A stretch of 64,000 bases of DNA from Aldehydirespirator sp965116865 (GCA_965116865.1 OZ220727.1:2480001-2544000); one strand, 5' to 3'. Positions 8,664 to 17,415 are shown, counted from the first letter of the stretch. A program made the numbers and translations. Notes: generated by a model not told the origin, from the letters alone.

Positions 8664-10652
8664 CTAGATCCGCGGCGGGACGATGGTGACGCCGGCGGAG
8701 GCCATCTCCTCCAAGGCGGCCTCCGAAGTGTCGGAGGCGACTCCGGCGCAGTGCTCGACCAGCACCGACGCCTCGAAGCCGGCCGCGGCAGCGTCCAGCG
8801 CGGTGGCCCGCACGCAGTAGTCGGTGGCGATGCCCACCACGTCGACGGCCTTCACGCCGCGCTCGGCGAGCCAGTCCCGCAGGCCGACATCCTCACTGGA
8901 CGTCGAGACTCCCTCGAAGCTGCTGTAGCCGTCGCTGTACTGGCCTTTGAGGAACACCTCGTCCAGCGCCACCTGCAGGTTCGACGAGAAGGCGGCGCCC
9001 TGCGTGCCGGCCGCGCAATGCACCGGCCACGACGTCACGAAGTCGGGGTCGGCGCCCGGTGCGGCGTAGTGCTCCCCCGGGTCGATGTGCCAGTCCTTGG
9101 ACGCGACCACATAGTCGTAGCGGCCGCCGGCCCGGTCCAGGCCGACCAGGCCGGTGATGGATGAGGCCACCGCATGCCCGCCCTCCACCGCCAGCGAGCC
9201 GCCCTCACAGAAGTCGTTCTGCACGTCGACGATGATCAAGGCTCTCTGCATCTCGTCTCCTCCCCCGTCGGTTCGTCGAGCGTGCTCCGCCCGCGCCGGC
9301 CGGTGTCTCTGTCCGTTCGATGATTCTGCCGCGGCGGGCGCTTCCATGCCCACCCATTCGGTGGGTACGGCCGGAGAACGGCGGGGATGCGGAACCCGAT
9401 CCTCGGGCCGCAGCCCCTCTCGCCGCTCCTCGCAGCGCCGACGAGCCGTGACGGGGTCGTCCTGCCAGACTCTGGCGCCTCCAGCCATCAGCACGACCTG
9501 GGGATCGTGGCTTTCCGCCCGCCCGGCCCCGCCCGCCCCGCCGGCGGGCGACAGCACCTCCGCTGTCCAGTACCCGGCCCGATCGCGGGTGCGATGCACC
9601 TGCTTGCGGCCGCCGACGGTGGTCTTGCCCGGCGACAGCTTGCCCACGGCCCGCAGGGGAGCGTCCACGCCCGCGCCGTCGGCGATGGCCACCAGCTTGT
9701 ACACCACCGACGCGGTGGGATGGCCCGAGCCGGTCACCATGCTGGTGCCCACCAGGTAGGCGTCGATGGGGGCGGCCGCCTCCTCCAGCTCGGCTACCCG
9801 GAACTCGTCGAGATCCCCGGAGGCCACGATGCGGCAGCTCTTCGCTCCGAGCGAGTCGAGCAGGGCTCGTGCCCGGATGCTGGCTGCCAGCAGGTTGCCG
9901 CTGTCGATGCGGATCGCGCCGATGCCGGGGCCCACCGCCTGCACGGCCCGGCGGATCCCCTCCAGCGCGTCGAAGGTGTCGACCAGGTAGGTGGAGCCGA
10001 TGCCGAGAGTGTCCCGCTGGGCCCGGAACGCCGTGCGCTCGTCGGGGTGGGCCAGCATGAAGGCGTGGGCGGTGGTGCCCCCGGTGGGGATGCCGTAGCG
10101 GCGGCCCGCCTCCAAATTCGACGTGATGTCGAAGCCGCCGATGTGGGCCGCCCGGGCTGCGGCCACAGCGGCGTCGGGGTCGGCGCGGCGGCTGCCGCCC
10201 TCTATGAGGAGGCGGCCGTGGGCCACGTCGCGCACCCGGGCCGCGGCCGAGGCCACCGCGCAGTCGTAGTTGAGGATCGACAGCACGACCGTCTCGAGCA
10301 CCACGCACTCGGCGAAGCCGCCCTCCACGGTCAGCAGCGGCGAGTACGGGAAGAACAGCTCGCCGTCGGGGTAGCCGGTCACGGTGCCACTGAAGCGGTA
10401 GGACCGCAGCCATTCGACCACATCAGGGTCGGACACCACGCCCGCGGTGGTGAGATGATCGACTGTCGCCTCGTCGAAGCGGAAGCGCTCGACGGCGTCG
10501 ATGACGCGGTCGGCGCCGGCGACTGCACCGTAGGCCCGACCGGCCGGCAGCCGGCGGGCGAACGCCTCGAACACGGCGCGGCGCTCGGCGATGCCGGACT
10601 GAAGGGCCGAGGCGACCATCGTGAGCTCGTAGTGGTCGGTCTGCAGGGCCAT
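8664..10652 (-). CDS. nicotinate phosphoribosyltransferase - nicotinamidase fusion (PncB-PncA)
   Basis: One uninterrupted frame of 662 residues. Residues 1 to about 420 are a nicotinate phosphoribosyltransferase: TDHYELTM at the N-terminus, then EGGSRRADPDAA, GTTAHAF, VDTFDALEG and DSGNLLA substrate loops. A low-complexity Arg/Ala-rich linker follows. From MQRALIIVDVQNDF (Met at 9251) the rest is an isochorismatase-fold nicotinamidase with catalytic Asp in DVQNDF, Lys in FLKGQYSDGYSSF, Cys in IATDYCVRA and metal ligands in DWHIDPGEH. The two enzymes perform successive steps, nicotinamide to nicotinate to NaMN. A strong GGGGGAGGAGACGAG site lies right before Met 9251, so the nicotinamidase could also be made alone from an internal start. 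ATG 10652 is chosen over GTG 10670; neither has a clear ribosome site. Confidence 0.85.
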   Translation of the reverse strand: MALQTDHYELTMVASALQSGIAERRAVFEAFARRLPAGRAYGAVAGADRVIDAVERFRFDEATVDHLTTAGVVSDPDVVEWLRSYRFSGTVTGYPDGELFFPYSPLLTVEGGFAECVVLETVVLSILNYDCAVASAAARVRDVAHGRLLIEGGSRRADPDAAVAAARAAHIGGFDITSNLEAGRRYGIPTGGTTAHAFMLAHPDERTAFRAQRDTLGIGSTYLVDTFDALEGIRRAVQAVGPGIGAIRIDSGNLLAASIRARALLDSLGAKSCRIVASGDLDEFRVAELEEAAAPIDAYLVGTSMVTGSGHPTASVVYKLVAIADGAGVDAPLRAVGKLSPGKTTVGGRKQVHRTRDRAGYWTAEVLSPAGGAGGAGRAESHDPQVVLMAGGARVWQDDPVTARRRCEERREGLRPEDRVPHPRRSPAVPTEWVGMEAPAAAESSNGQRHRPARAEHARRTDGGGDEMQRALIIVDVQNDFCEGGSLAVEGGHAVASSITGLVGLDRAGGRYDYVVASKDWHIDPGEHYAAPGADPDFVTSWPVHCAAGTQGAAFSSNLQVALDEVFLKGQYSDGYSSFEGVSTSSEDVGLRDWLAERGVKAVDVVGIATDYCVRATALDAAAAGFEASVLVEHCAGVASDTSEAALEEMASAGVTIVPPRI

Positions 10653-10688
10653 GGACCCACTGCGATCCACGACTCAACGTTACCGCCG

Positions 10689-11211
10689 GAGCCGGAAACC
10701 GAGCGAACAGGCGAGGAACCGAGACCCTGGAGGCCGTCGACGGCGGGCAGGAGCCGGAAACCGAGCGAACAGGCGAGGAACCGAGACCCTGGAGGCCGTC
10801 GACGGCGGGCAGGAGCCGGAAACCGAGCGAACAGGCGAGGAACCGAGACCCTGGAGGCCGTCGACGGCGGGCAGGAGCCGGAAACCGAGCGAACAGGCGA
10901 GGAACCGAGACCCTGGAGGCCGTCGACGGCGGGCAGGAGCCGGAAACCGAGCGAACAGGCGAGGAACCGAGACCCTGGAGGCCGTCGACGGCGGGCAGGA
11001 GCCGGAAACCGAGCGAACAGGCGAGGAACCGAGACCCTGGAGGCCGTCGACGGCGGGCAGGAGCCGGAAACCGAGCGAACAGGCGAGGAACCGAGACCCT
11101 GGAGGCCGTCGACGGCGGGCAGGAGCCGGAAACCGAGCGAACAGGCGAGGAACCGAGACCCTGGAGGCCGTCGACGGCGGGCAGGAGCCGGAAACCGAGC
11201 GAACAGGCGAG
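10689..11211. repeat. 62-bp perfect tandem array, about 8.4 copies
   Basis: Unit starts fall at 10691, 10753, 10815, 10877, 10939, 11001, 11063, 11125 and 11187, always 62 bp apart, with no visible substitutions. The unit contains GGAAACCGAGCGAACAGGCG, which is an end of the dispersed element described at 11190-11275. 62 is not a multiple of 3, so the long open frames through it on both strands are artefacts of low stop-codon content. It fills the space between the divergent NAD-salvage and ABC transporter genes. Confidence 0.97.
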
Positions 11212-11275
11212 TTGATCGGCTGCATACGGGCGAGGCCGTGGCCCGAGCGGCCCGTTAGCGCAGCGAACGAGTGCG
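11190..11275 (-). mobile_element. dispersed inverted-end element, copy merged with the 62-bp array
   Basis: Read on the minus strand it contains the family core TTCGCTGCG, GGGCCGCTCGGGCCACGGCC and TCGCCCGTATG, followed by the end CGCCTGTTCGCTCGG. The opposite end is missing. The end on the array side is the seed of the 62-bp repeats. The stretch to 11331 holds nothing else recognisable. Confidence 0.65.
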
Positions 11276-11331
11276 GCGGGCCTGCTGCCTGCTCCGTAGG
11301 CTCGGCGGCGATGATGAGCGCGTGGAGAGTC

Positions 11332-13560
11332 ATGCATTCCATGTCGGCGGACCGCTCCGCTCTGGAGGGCAGGACGATCACCGCCGACACGCGTCGCCGG
11401 GTGTGGGGCTTCGCCCGTCCGTACCGCGCCGCGGTCGCCGCTTTCATGGCCACCGTCGTCGCGTCCACGTTCCTGGGGCTGCTGCCCCCGCTGGTGGTCC
11501 GGGAGATCTTCGACTCCGCCATCGCCACCGGTGACGGCGGCTACCTGAACCTGCTGTTCTCCGTGCTCGTCGCGGCCGCCGCTGGTGAGGCACTGCTGTC
11601 GCTGGTGGAGCGCAGGCTCAGCTCCGGCATCGGCGAGGGCCTGATCCTCGATCTGCGGCTGCGGCTGTTCGACCATGTGCAGCGCATGCCGTTGGCGTTC
11701 TTCACCCGCACCCAGACCGGCACCCTGGTGAGCCGGCTCAACAACGACGTCATCGGCGCCCAGCGGGCCTTCACCGGCACGCTCGGCACGGTGGTGGCCA
11801 ACGTCATCACCCTGGTCGGGACGCTCATCGCCATGTTCGTGCTGGAGTGGCGGCTCACCCTGCTGGCGGTGGTGATCCTGCCGGTGTTCGTGCTCCCGGC
11901 CCGGTGGGTGGGACGGAGGCTGCAGGCCGTCACCCGGGAGGGCATGAACCTCAACGCTTCGATGAACAACACCATGACCGAACGGTTCAACGTGGCCGGC
12001 GCGCTGCTGGTGAAGCTGTTCGGTCGCTACCACGACGAGGCCGCCGACTTCGCCGACCGGGCCGGACGGGTGCGAGACATCGGGGTCCGCAGCGCCATGT
12101 ACTCGAGGGTCTTCCTCGTCGCGCTGACCCTGGTGGGGGCCGTCGGAACGGCCGTCGTCTACTGGCTGGGCGGCCACTTGGCCATCGACGGCGCGCTCAC
12201 CGCGGGCACGCTGGTGGCGCTGGGCCTTTACACGGTGCGCATCTACGCGCCTCTGACCAGCCTGTCCAACGCCCGGGTGGACGTCATGTCGGCGTTCGTG
12301 AGCTTCGAGCGGGTGTTCGAGGTCCTAGACACCCCCAACCCGGTCACTGACTCCCCCGACGCCAGCGATCTGACAGACCCGCAGGGGCGGGTCGAGTTCC
12401 GGGGCGTGCATTTCGCCTATCCAGCTGCCGACGGGACCCCCGAGTCGCTGGGCTTCGACACGGCCCGCGCCCGCGACGGCTCGGCGCCGGCCGCTTCGTT
12501 CGGGTCGTCGGGCGAGGCTGCCGTTTCGGACAGGCCGGGTGTGGTGACTGGCAGTGTCGGGTCCGCTTCGTTCGGGTCGTCGGGCGAGGCTGCCGTTTCG
12601 GACAGGCCGGGTGTGGTGACTGGCAGTGTCGGGTCCGCTTCGTTCGGGTCGTCGGGCGAGGCTGCCGTTTCGGACAGGCCGGGTGTGGTGACTGGCAGTG
12701 TCGGGTCCGCTTCGTTCGGGTCGTCGGGCGAGGCTGCCGTTTCGGACAGGCCGGGTGTGGTGACTGGCAGTGTCGGGTCCGCTTCGTTCGGGTCGTCGGG
12801 CGAGGCTGCTGTTTCGGACAGGACCGCAGAGCCGGCCGAGGTGCTGGTGGACATCGATCTCGATATCGCGCCGGGACAGACGGTCGCGGTGGTGGGCCCG
12901 TCGGGGTCGGGCAAGACCACGATGGTGTCGCTGGTGCCCCGCCTGCACGACGTCACCGCAGGAGCGGTGCTGGTCGACGGCGTCGACGTGCGCCGCCTGA
13001 CCCAGGCGTCACTGCGGGCCGCGATAGGGACCGTCACCCAGGACCCCCACCTGTTCCACGACACGGTGGCCGCCAACTTGCGGTACGCCTGCCCCGCCGC
13101 CGCGGACAGCCGGCTGGTCGAGGCCTGCCGAGCGGCCCGCATCCACGACGTGATCGCGGCCCTGCCCGACGGATACGACACCGTGGTGGGCGAGCGGGGC
13201 TACCGGCTGTCGGGCGGCGAGAAGCAGCGGCTGGCCATCGCCCGGATGCTGCTCAAAGATCCGGCGATCGTCATCCTCGACGAGGCCACGTCGCATCTCG
13301 ACACTGAGAGCGAGGCCCTCGTCCAGGAAGCCCTGACCGGGGCGCTCAGGGACCGCACCTCCCTGGTGGTGGCCCATCGCCTGTCCACCATCGTCGACGC
13401 GGACATGATCGTGGTAGTCGACGGGGGCCGGATCACCGAGACGGGCACCCACGACGAGCTGCGCCTCGCCGGAGGACTGTACGCCGAACTGTACGAAGGC
13501 CTGCTGCGAGCCGAGACCGCCGAGCGGCCAGGTGCCGAGCGGATAGGCAGCGGCGGATGA
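11332..13560 (+). CDS. ABC exporter (ABCB-like half transporter) with repeat insert in the ATPase
   Basis: 742 residues from ATG 11332 (GGAG just upstream; ATG 11311 and 11341 are alternatives). The N-terminal six-helix ABC membrane domain (about 30-330) includes the FFTRTQTGTLVSRLNND coupling segment. The nucleotide-binding domain carries FAYP (A-loop), GPSGSGKTT (Walker A), the Q-loop TQDPHLF, the signature LSGGEKQR, IVILDEATSHLD (Walker B) and the switch AHRLS. Between the A-loop and Walker A sits an insertion of about 120 residues, made largely of a 24-residue repeat. Substrate unknown; it probably works as a homodimer at the cytoplasmic membrane, as there is no partner half-transporter gene. 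Confidence 0.9.
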   Translation: MHSMSADRSALEGRTITADTRRRVWGFARPYRAAVAAFMATVVASTFLGLLPPLVVREIFDSAIATGDGGYLNLLFSVLVAAAAGEALLSLVERRLSSGIGEGLILDLRLRLFDHVQRMPLAFFTRTQTGTLVSRLNNDVIGAQRAFTGTLGTVVANVITLVGTLIAMFVLEWRLTLLAVVILPVFVLPARWVGRRLQAVTREGMNLNASMNNTMTERFNVAGALLVKLFGRYHDEAADFADRAGRVRDIGVRSAMYSRVFLVALTLVGAVGTAVVYWLGGHLAIDGALTAGTLVALGLYTVRIYAPLTSLSNARVDVMSAFVSFERVFEVLDTPNPVTDSPDASDLTDPQGRVEFRGVHFAYPAADGTPESLGFDTARARDGSAPAASFGSSGEAAVSDRPGVVTGSVGSASFGSSGEAAVSDRPGVVTGSVGSASFGSSGEAAVSDRPGVVTGSVGSASFGSSGEAAVSDRPGVVTGSVGSASFGSSGEAAVSDRTAEPAEVLVDIDLDIAPGQTVAVVGPSGSGKTTMVSLVPRLHDVTAGAVLVDGVDVRRLTQASLRAAIGTVTQDPHLFHDTVAANLRYACPAAADSRLVEACRAARIHDVIAALPDGYDTVVGERGYRLSGGEKQRLAIARMLLKDPAIVILDEATSHLDTESEALVQEALTGALRDRTSLVVAHRLSTIVDADMIVVVDGGRITETGTHDELRLAGGLYAELYEGLLRAETAERPGAERIGSGG
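12493..12823 (+). repeat. 72-bp in-frame array inside the ABC transporter ATPase
   Basis: Starts at 12493, 12565, 12637, 12709 and 12781; four complete 72-bp units and a partial fifth. Each encodes 24 residues (ASFGSSGEAAVSDRPGVVTG then SVGS), Gly/Ser-rich and probably flexible. The copies are identical except for one base in the last, implying very recent expansion or gene conversion. Confidence 0.97.
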
Positions 13561-13562
13561 GC

Positions 13563-13740
13563 CACTGCTGGAGGCGCCCAGCGAGGCCGTGGCCGGAGCG
13601 ACGACGCCGCCGCGCTCGTGGCCGCAGATCTCGTCACTGCTGGAGGCGCCCAGCGAGGCCGTGGCCGGAGCGGCCAGCGAGCGAAGCGAGCAAGAGCGGG
13701 AATGGCAGCCGGCTACGACAAAGTTACGTGCGGGCGGCGC
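13563..13740 (-). mobile_element. dispersed element fragment with duplicated core
   Basis: A 38-bp block starting CACTGCTGGAGGCG occurs at 13563 and 13634 (offset 71). On the minus strand the second block continues the dispersed-element core: ATTCCCGCTCTTGCTCGC, then TGGCCGCTCCGGCCACGGCC. It lies directly after the ABC transporter stop codon and before the xseA-start array. Confidence 0.6.
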
Positions 13741-13741
13741 C

Positions 13742-14109
13742 GTGAGCGGCCCGATCGGAACGGACCTGACGTTGACGGTTCGTGGACGGCGTCGGCGAGT
13801 CGGTAAGGCTTCCAGGTGAGCGGCCCGATCGGAACGGACCTGACGTTGACGGTTCGTGGACGGCGTCGGCGAGTCGGTAAGGCTTCCAGGTGAGCGGCCC
13901 GATCGGAGCGGACCTGACGTTGACGGTTCGTGGACGGCGTCGGCGAGTCGGTAAGGCTTCCAGGTGAGCGGCCCGATCGGAGCGGACCTGACGTTGACGG
14001 TTCGTGGACGGCGTCGGCGAGTTGATAAACCCCGACCGCGCTGTGGGTGGACGGCGGCCGCGGCGTTGATGGTTTGTGGGCGGCGTCGGCGAGTCGGTAA
14101 GGCTTCCAG
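13742..14109 (+). repeat. 74-bp array made of copies of the xseA 5' end
   Basis: Units begin at 13742, 13816, 13890 and 13964, 74 bp apart; the fourth diverges after about 58 bp, then a related block leads into the true xseA start at 14110. Each unit opens with GTGAGCGGCCCGATCGG, the first codons of xseA, and shares about 38 bp with the gene, then continues with non-coding sequence. The units are out of phase with each other (74 is not a multiple of 3). Confidence 0.95.
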
Positions 14110-15603
14110 GTGAGCGGCCCGATCGGAGCGGACCTGACGTTGACGGTGGGCGAGCTGGCCCGGGTGCTCCGCTGGACCCTGGACGAGGCCTTCCCTTGCG
14201 GGGTCTGGGTGACCGGAGAGATCGACGGCATCAGCCGGGCTCGCAGCGGCCACGTGTACTTCAACCTGGTCGAGCGCGCCGAGCACGCCGCACCCGGCGC
14301 CCCGCCTGCGGCCTCGCTGAACGTGGTGCTGTTCCGCGACGACAAGGACCGGGTCAACTCCACGATCAAGCGCCACGGCAACGCCATCCGCATGGACGAC
14401 GGGCTCCGGGTCCGTGTGCGGGGGATGCTTGACTTCTACCCGCGGCGGGGACAGCTCCAGTTGCGGATGACCGCCATCGACCCGGCCCATACGCTGGGGG
14501 CGATCGCCGCCGACCGGGCGGCGCTGCTGCAGGTCCTGGCCGCGGAGGGGATCCTGCGCCGCAACGCCGGCGCGGTCCTGGCTCCGGTGCCGCTGCGGGT
14601 GGGGCTGGCGACCTCGGTGGGCAGCGCCGCGCACGCCGACGTGTTGCGGGTGCTGGCCGGCAGCGGCTTCGCCTTCCAAGTCTTCGAGACGGACACGCCG
14701 GTGCAGGGCGCCGCTGCCCCCGAGGCCGTATCCGCCGCGATCGCGGCGGCCGCGGGCGCAGACGTCGATGTTGTGGTGCTGGCCCGGGGAGGCGGCAGCC
14801 GCACCGACCTGGTCGTCTTCGACCACGAACTGGTGGCCCGGGCCATCACTGCCTGCGAGCGTCCGGTCTTCACCGGCATAGGTCACGACACCGACCGCAG
14901 CGTGGCCGACGAGACCGCCCACACCGCCTGCTCGACACCCACGGCCGCAGCCCGGGCCGTGGTGCAGCGGGTGGAGGCCTGGCTGGAGAGGCTCAACGAC
15001 ACGGGCCGCTCGATCGCGGTGCGGGGCCGTCGCGCCTTGGCCGCAGCCGAGCACCGCACCGGCAGGGTGGCCGTCGATGCGTCTCGGGGCGCGGCCGCAG
15101 CGATGGGGAGGGCCGAGCGCAATCTCGACACGGCCGCCCAGCGTCTCGCCCACACCGGACGGGCTGCCACCACGCGTTCCGGTCGGCGAGTCGCGGCGGT
15201 CTCCTTGCGGCTGGCGCAGGCCGGGTCGGCGGCCGAGCGGCGGGCCGGCGGCCGCCTCGACCGGGTCTCGGCCCGGTTGTCGGTGTCAGGCCGCCACGAG
15301 ATCCGCCACGCTCAGCGACGCCTCGACGTGGTCGCTGCCCGGGTGCGAGCCTTCGACCCGGCCCTGATTCTGGGCCGGGGCTGGTCGCTGACCCGCCGTC
15401 ATGACGGGGCCCTGGTGCGTTCGGTGCAGGACGTGTCGCCCGGCGACGACATAGTCACCCACCTCTCGGACGGCACGCTGGACAGTACGATTCGAGCCTT
15501 AAGCGACGCTGGCGAGCCGCGCCGTCCTGGACCGCCGGCAGCCGCCAGTCGGGACAGTACGATTCGAGCCTTAAGCGACGTCGACGAGGGCCGGAACCGA
15601 TGA
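14110..15603 (+). CDS. xseA: exodeoxyribonuclease VII large subunit
   Basis: 497 residues. An N-terminal OB-fold (about 10-110, with WVTGEIDGISRARSGHVYF) binds single-stranded DNA. The catalytic domain has LARGGGSRTDL, VFDHELVARAI and TGIGHDTDRSVADE, and is followed by a long Ala/Arg-rich coiled region. With XseB it degrades single-stranded DNA to acid-soluble oligonucleotides. The C-terminus contains an in-frame duplication of DSTIRALSD (72-bp offset), near the family end. GTG 14110 is the start because this is where homology begins, but upstream repeats carry four more identical GTG contexts. It overlaps xseB by ATGA. Confidence 0.93.
   Translation: MSGPIGADLTLTVGELARVLRWTLDEAFPCGVWVTGEIDGISRARSGHVYFNLVERAEHAAPGAPPAASLNVVLFRDDKDRVNSTIKRHGNAIRMDDGLRVRVRGMLDFYPRRGQLQLRMTAIDPAHTLGAIAADRAALLQVLAAEGILRRNAGAVLAPVPLRVGLATSVGSAAHADVLRVLAGSGFAFQVFETDTPVQGAAAPEAVSAAIAAAAGADVDVVVLARGGGSRTDLVVFDHELVARAITACERPVFTGIGHDTDRSVADETAHTACSTPTAAARAVVQRVEAWLERLNDTGRSIAVRGRRALAAAEHRTGRVAVDASRGAAAAMGRAERNLDTAAQRLAHTGRAATTRSGRRVAAVSLRLAQAGSAAERRAGGRLDRVSARLSVSGRHEIRHAQRRLDVVAARVRAFDPALILGRGWSLTRRHDGALVRSVQDVSPGDDIVTHLSDGTLDSTIRALSDAGEPRRPGPPAAASRDSTIRALSDVDEGRNR
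15480..15580 (+). repeat. 29-bp direct repeat, 72-bp offset, at the 3' end of xseA
   Basis: GGACAGTACGATTCGAGCC and the next ten bases occur at 15480 and 15552. The 43-bp spacer is bounded by CTGGCG and CGCCAG, which can form a stem. In-frame, so it adds 24 residues to XseA. Confidence 0.9.
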
Positions 15604-15842
15604 GCACAGATCAGTCCGCCGACGGCGACACCGGGCGGAGCGAGCCCGGGTACGCAGCGGCCATGGCCGAGCTCGAGCAGATCCTGGAGGAGCTGGAGAG
15701 CGAGGATCCCGACGTCGACTTGTTGGCCAGCCGGGTCGGGCGGGCCGCCGGCCTCATCGAGATCTGCCGGCGGCGCATCACCGACGCGGGCGTCCAGGTG
15801 GAGCGGGTCGTGGCCGCGCTGCAGTCGGGGGCCGGAGTGTGA
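15600..15842 (+). CDS. xseB: exodeoxyribonuclease VII small subunit
   Basis: 80 residues, translationally coupled to xseA through ATGA. The family pattern is clear: MAELEQILEELES, then a leucine- and charge-rich helix with DVDLLASRVGRAAGLIEICR. The product is a helical subunit that binds several-fold to XseA. The acidic N-terminal 20 residues are variable in the family. Confidence 0.93.
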   Translation: MSTDQSADGDTGRSEPGYAAAMAELEQILEELESEDPDVDLLASRVGRAAGLIEICRRRITDAGVQVERVVAALQSGAGV

Positions 15843-15952
15843 GCGCCCCGGCCGGCGAGAACCTAGGAGACCGAGGGGACCCACAAGCCGTCAACCCCGC
15901 GAGGGGTGCGAAGGTCGCCGCGTGACAAAACGCAAGACTTTCGGCAACGGCA

Positions 15953-16045
15953 GGCAGGCGAGTCCGGCCGATGCGGGCAAGGCCGCGGCCCGAACGGCCC
16001 TTGAGCGCGGCGAGCGGGAGCGGGAGGCGCCCCGCCGCGGCGCGA
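15953..16045 (-). mobile_element. dispersed element, degenerate copy
   Basis: On the minus strand: CCCGCTCCCGCTCGCCGCGC, GGGCCGTTCGGGCCGCGGCC, TTGCCCGCAT, then CTCGCCTGCC. The order of blocks matches the family, with substitutions throughout. It occupies the xseB to polyprenyl-synthetase gap (15843-16127), where I see no gene. Confidence 0.5.
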
Positions 16046-16127
16046 CGGGCTCGCATTTGCCCGCGCCTCTCCTGAGTCCTCTCCCGAGTGCCGGCTGCCA
16101 CGGCGGGTTGGAGGGCGGGGCCGGTCG

Positions 16128-17177
16128 GTGTCTCTGAGTCCTCCCCCTGAACTGGCCGCCGTAGCGGCCAGGGTGCAGGCCCGTATCGCTGAGATCCTGA
16201 CCGCCGAGCGCCGCACATGGGCTGCTCTGGACCCGAGCCTCGACGAGCCCCTCGGCGATCTGGCCGACATGGTCCTCGGCGGAGGCAAGCGCATCCGGCC
16301 CGCCTACTGCCACTGGGGATGGCTGCTGGGCGGCGGCGACCCCAGCGGCGGCGGCGCGCTCGACGGCGGATGCGCCCTGGAGATCCTCCACGCCTTCGCG
16401 CTGGCTCACGACGATGTGATGGACGGCTCCCGCACCCGGCGGGGCGTGCCCACCGTGTGGTGCAAGTTCGTGCAGCGCCACCGCGACCGAGGCTGGCTCG
16501 GCGAGGACCGGCGCTTCGGCGAGGCGGCTGCCGTGCTGGCCGGGGACATGGCCATCGTGCTGGCCGATCGCACGCTGGGCCGGGTGTCGCCAGAGACCCG
16601 AGCCGTGTGGGACGAACTGCGCACGGAGCTGAACATGGGCCAGTACCTCGACGTGGTCGGAGGCGCCCGCGGTAGCGTTGCCGAGGACGAGGCCCGCAAG
16701 ATCATCGAGCACAAGACGGCCCGCTACACGGTGGTGCGGCCCCTCCAGTTGGGCGCCGCGCTGGCCGGGCGGCCCGATCTGGCCGAGCCCTTGGCCCGGC
16801 ACGGTCGTCCCGTCGGCATGGCCTTCCAGATGCGCGACGACGTGCTGGGCGCCTTCGGAGACCCCGCCGCCACCGGCAAGCCCGTCGGCGACGACCTCCG
16901 CGAGGGCAAGCCCACCCTGCTGATGGCCCTGGCCAAGGCAGCCGCCACGCCGGCGCAGCTGGCGGTGCTGGACGCTGTCGGCACGGCAACGGACGACGAG
17001 ACTGTGGCCGCAGTCCAGCAGGTGATCGTCGACACGGGGGCCTTGACCAGCCTCGAGGAGGAGATCGCCGGGCTTCTCGACGAGGCCTTGGCCGCGCTCG
17101 AGCTGTTGCCGGACGTGCCCGCCGCCAAGCAAGCACTTGCCGCCACCGCCCGCTTCGTAGCCCTGCGCCAGGCGTGA
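16128..17177 (+). CDS. polyprenyl diphosphate synthase (IspA/IdsA type)
   Basis: 349 residues. GGGKRIRP near residue 52 binds isopentenyl diphosphate, HDDVMD (about 90-95) is the first aspartate-rich motif, and QMRDDVLGAFGD (about 232) is the second. The family condenses allylic diphosphates with isopentenyl diphosphate; product length (C15 to C40) cannot be read here. The GTG at 16128 has GGAGG about 13 nt upstream, rather far, so a start a few codons later is possible. Monocistronic or followed by the small AbrB-like frame. Confidence 0.88.
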   Translation: MSLSPPPELAAVAARVQARIAEILTAERRTWAALDPSLDEPLGDLADMVLGGGKRIRPAYCHWGWLLGGGDPSGGGALDGGCALEILHAFALAHDDVMDGSRTRRGVPTVWCKFVQRHRDRGWLGEDRRFGEAAAVLAGDMAIVLADRTLGRVSPETRAVWDELRTELNMGQYLDVVGGARGSVAEDEARKIIEHKTARYTVVRPLQLGAALAGRPDLAEPLARHGRPVGMAFQMRDDVLGAFGDPAATGKPVGDDLREGKPTLLMALAKAAATPAQLAVLDAVGTATDDETVAAVQQVIVDTGALTSLEEEIAGLLDEALAALELLPDVPAAKQALAATARFVALRQA

Positions 17178-17208
17178 ACCGATCCCAACCCTGTGTGTCG
17201 TTGCGAGA

Positions 17209-17415
17209 ATGCTTGGCAACACGATCGGTGGCGTTGAGCACAGTGGGACTGTGGGTGCAGTTCGGCAGAACCGGGTGTCGTCGCCGGGTCGGACGTCTCT
17301 GCCCGCGGCGGCGCTGCATCGGTGGGATCTCCACGGCGGGGGGCCGGTCGATCTGATCGGCCTCGGCTTCGCGGCGCTGACACTCGACGTCCGGCAGCCC
17401 GACCCAGACTCTTGA
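17209..17415 (+). CDS. small AbrB-like (swapped-hairpin) protein, possible antitoxin remnant
   Basis: 68 residues. The stretch VSSPGRTSLPAAALHRWDLH followed by GGPVDLIGLGFAALTL resembles the swapped-hairpin DNA-binding fold of AbrB/MazE/VapB antitoxins (usual form: GR-SLPA-LRRRWGL--GG-V-VIDLG-A-L-L). It ends abruptly and no toxin gene follows. Its start has no ribosome site. It may be a remnant. The rest of 17178-17595 shows only an imperfect repeat: CCGGGTTGGGGGGAGGCAG at about 17429 and again at about 17552. Confidence 0.4.
   Translation: MLGNTIGGVEHSGTVGAVRQNRVSSPGRTSLPAAALHRWDLHGGGPVDLIGLGFAALTLDVRQPDPDS

Noticed and set aside
10651..11258. Long open frames through the 62-bp array on both strands
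   Set aside because: The unit is not a multiple of three and the frames arise from absence of stop codons in a GC-rich repeat; no homology or ribosome site.
12333..12840. ABC transporter split into two genes by the repeat block
   Set aside because: The repeat is exactly in frame (72 bp), with no stop, and the A-loop before and Walker A after it belong to the same domain.
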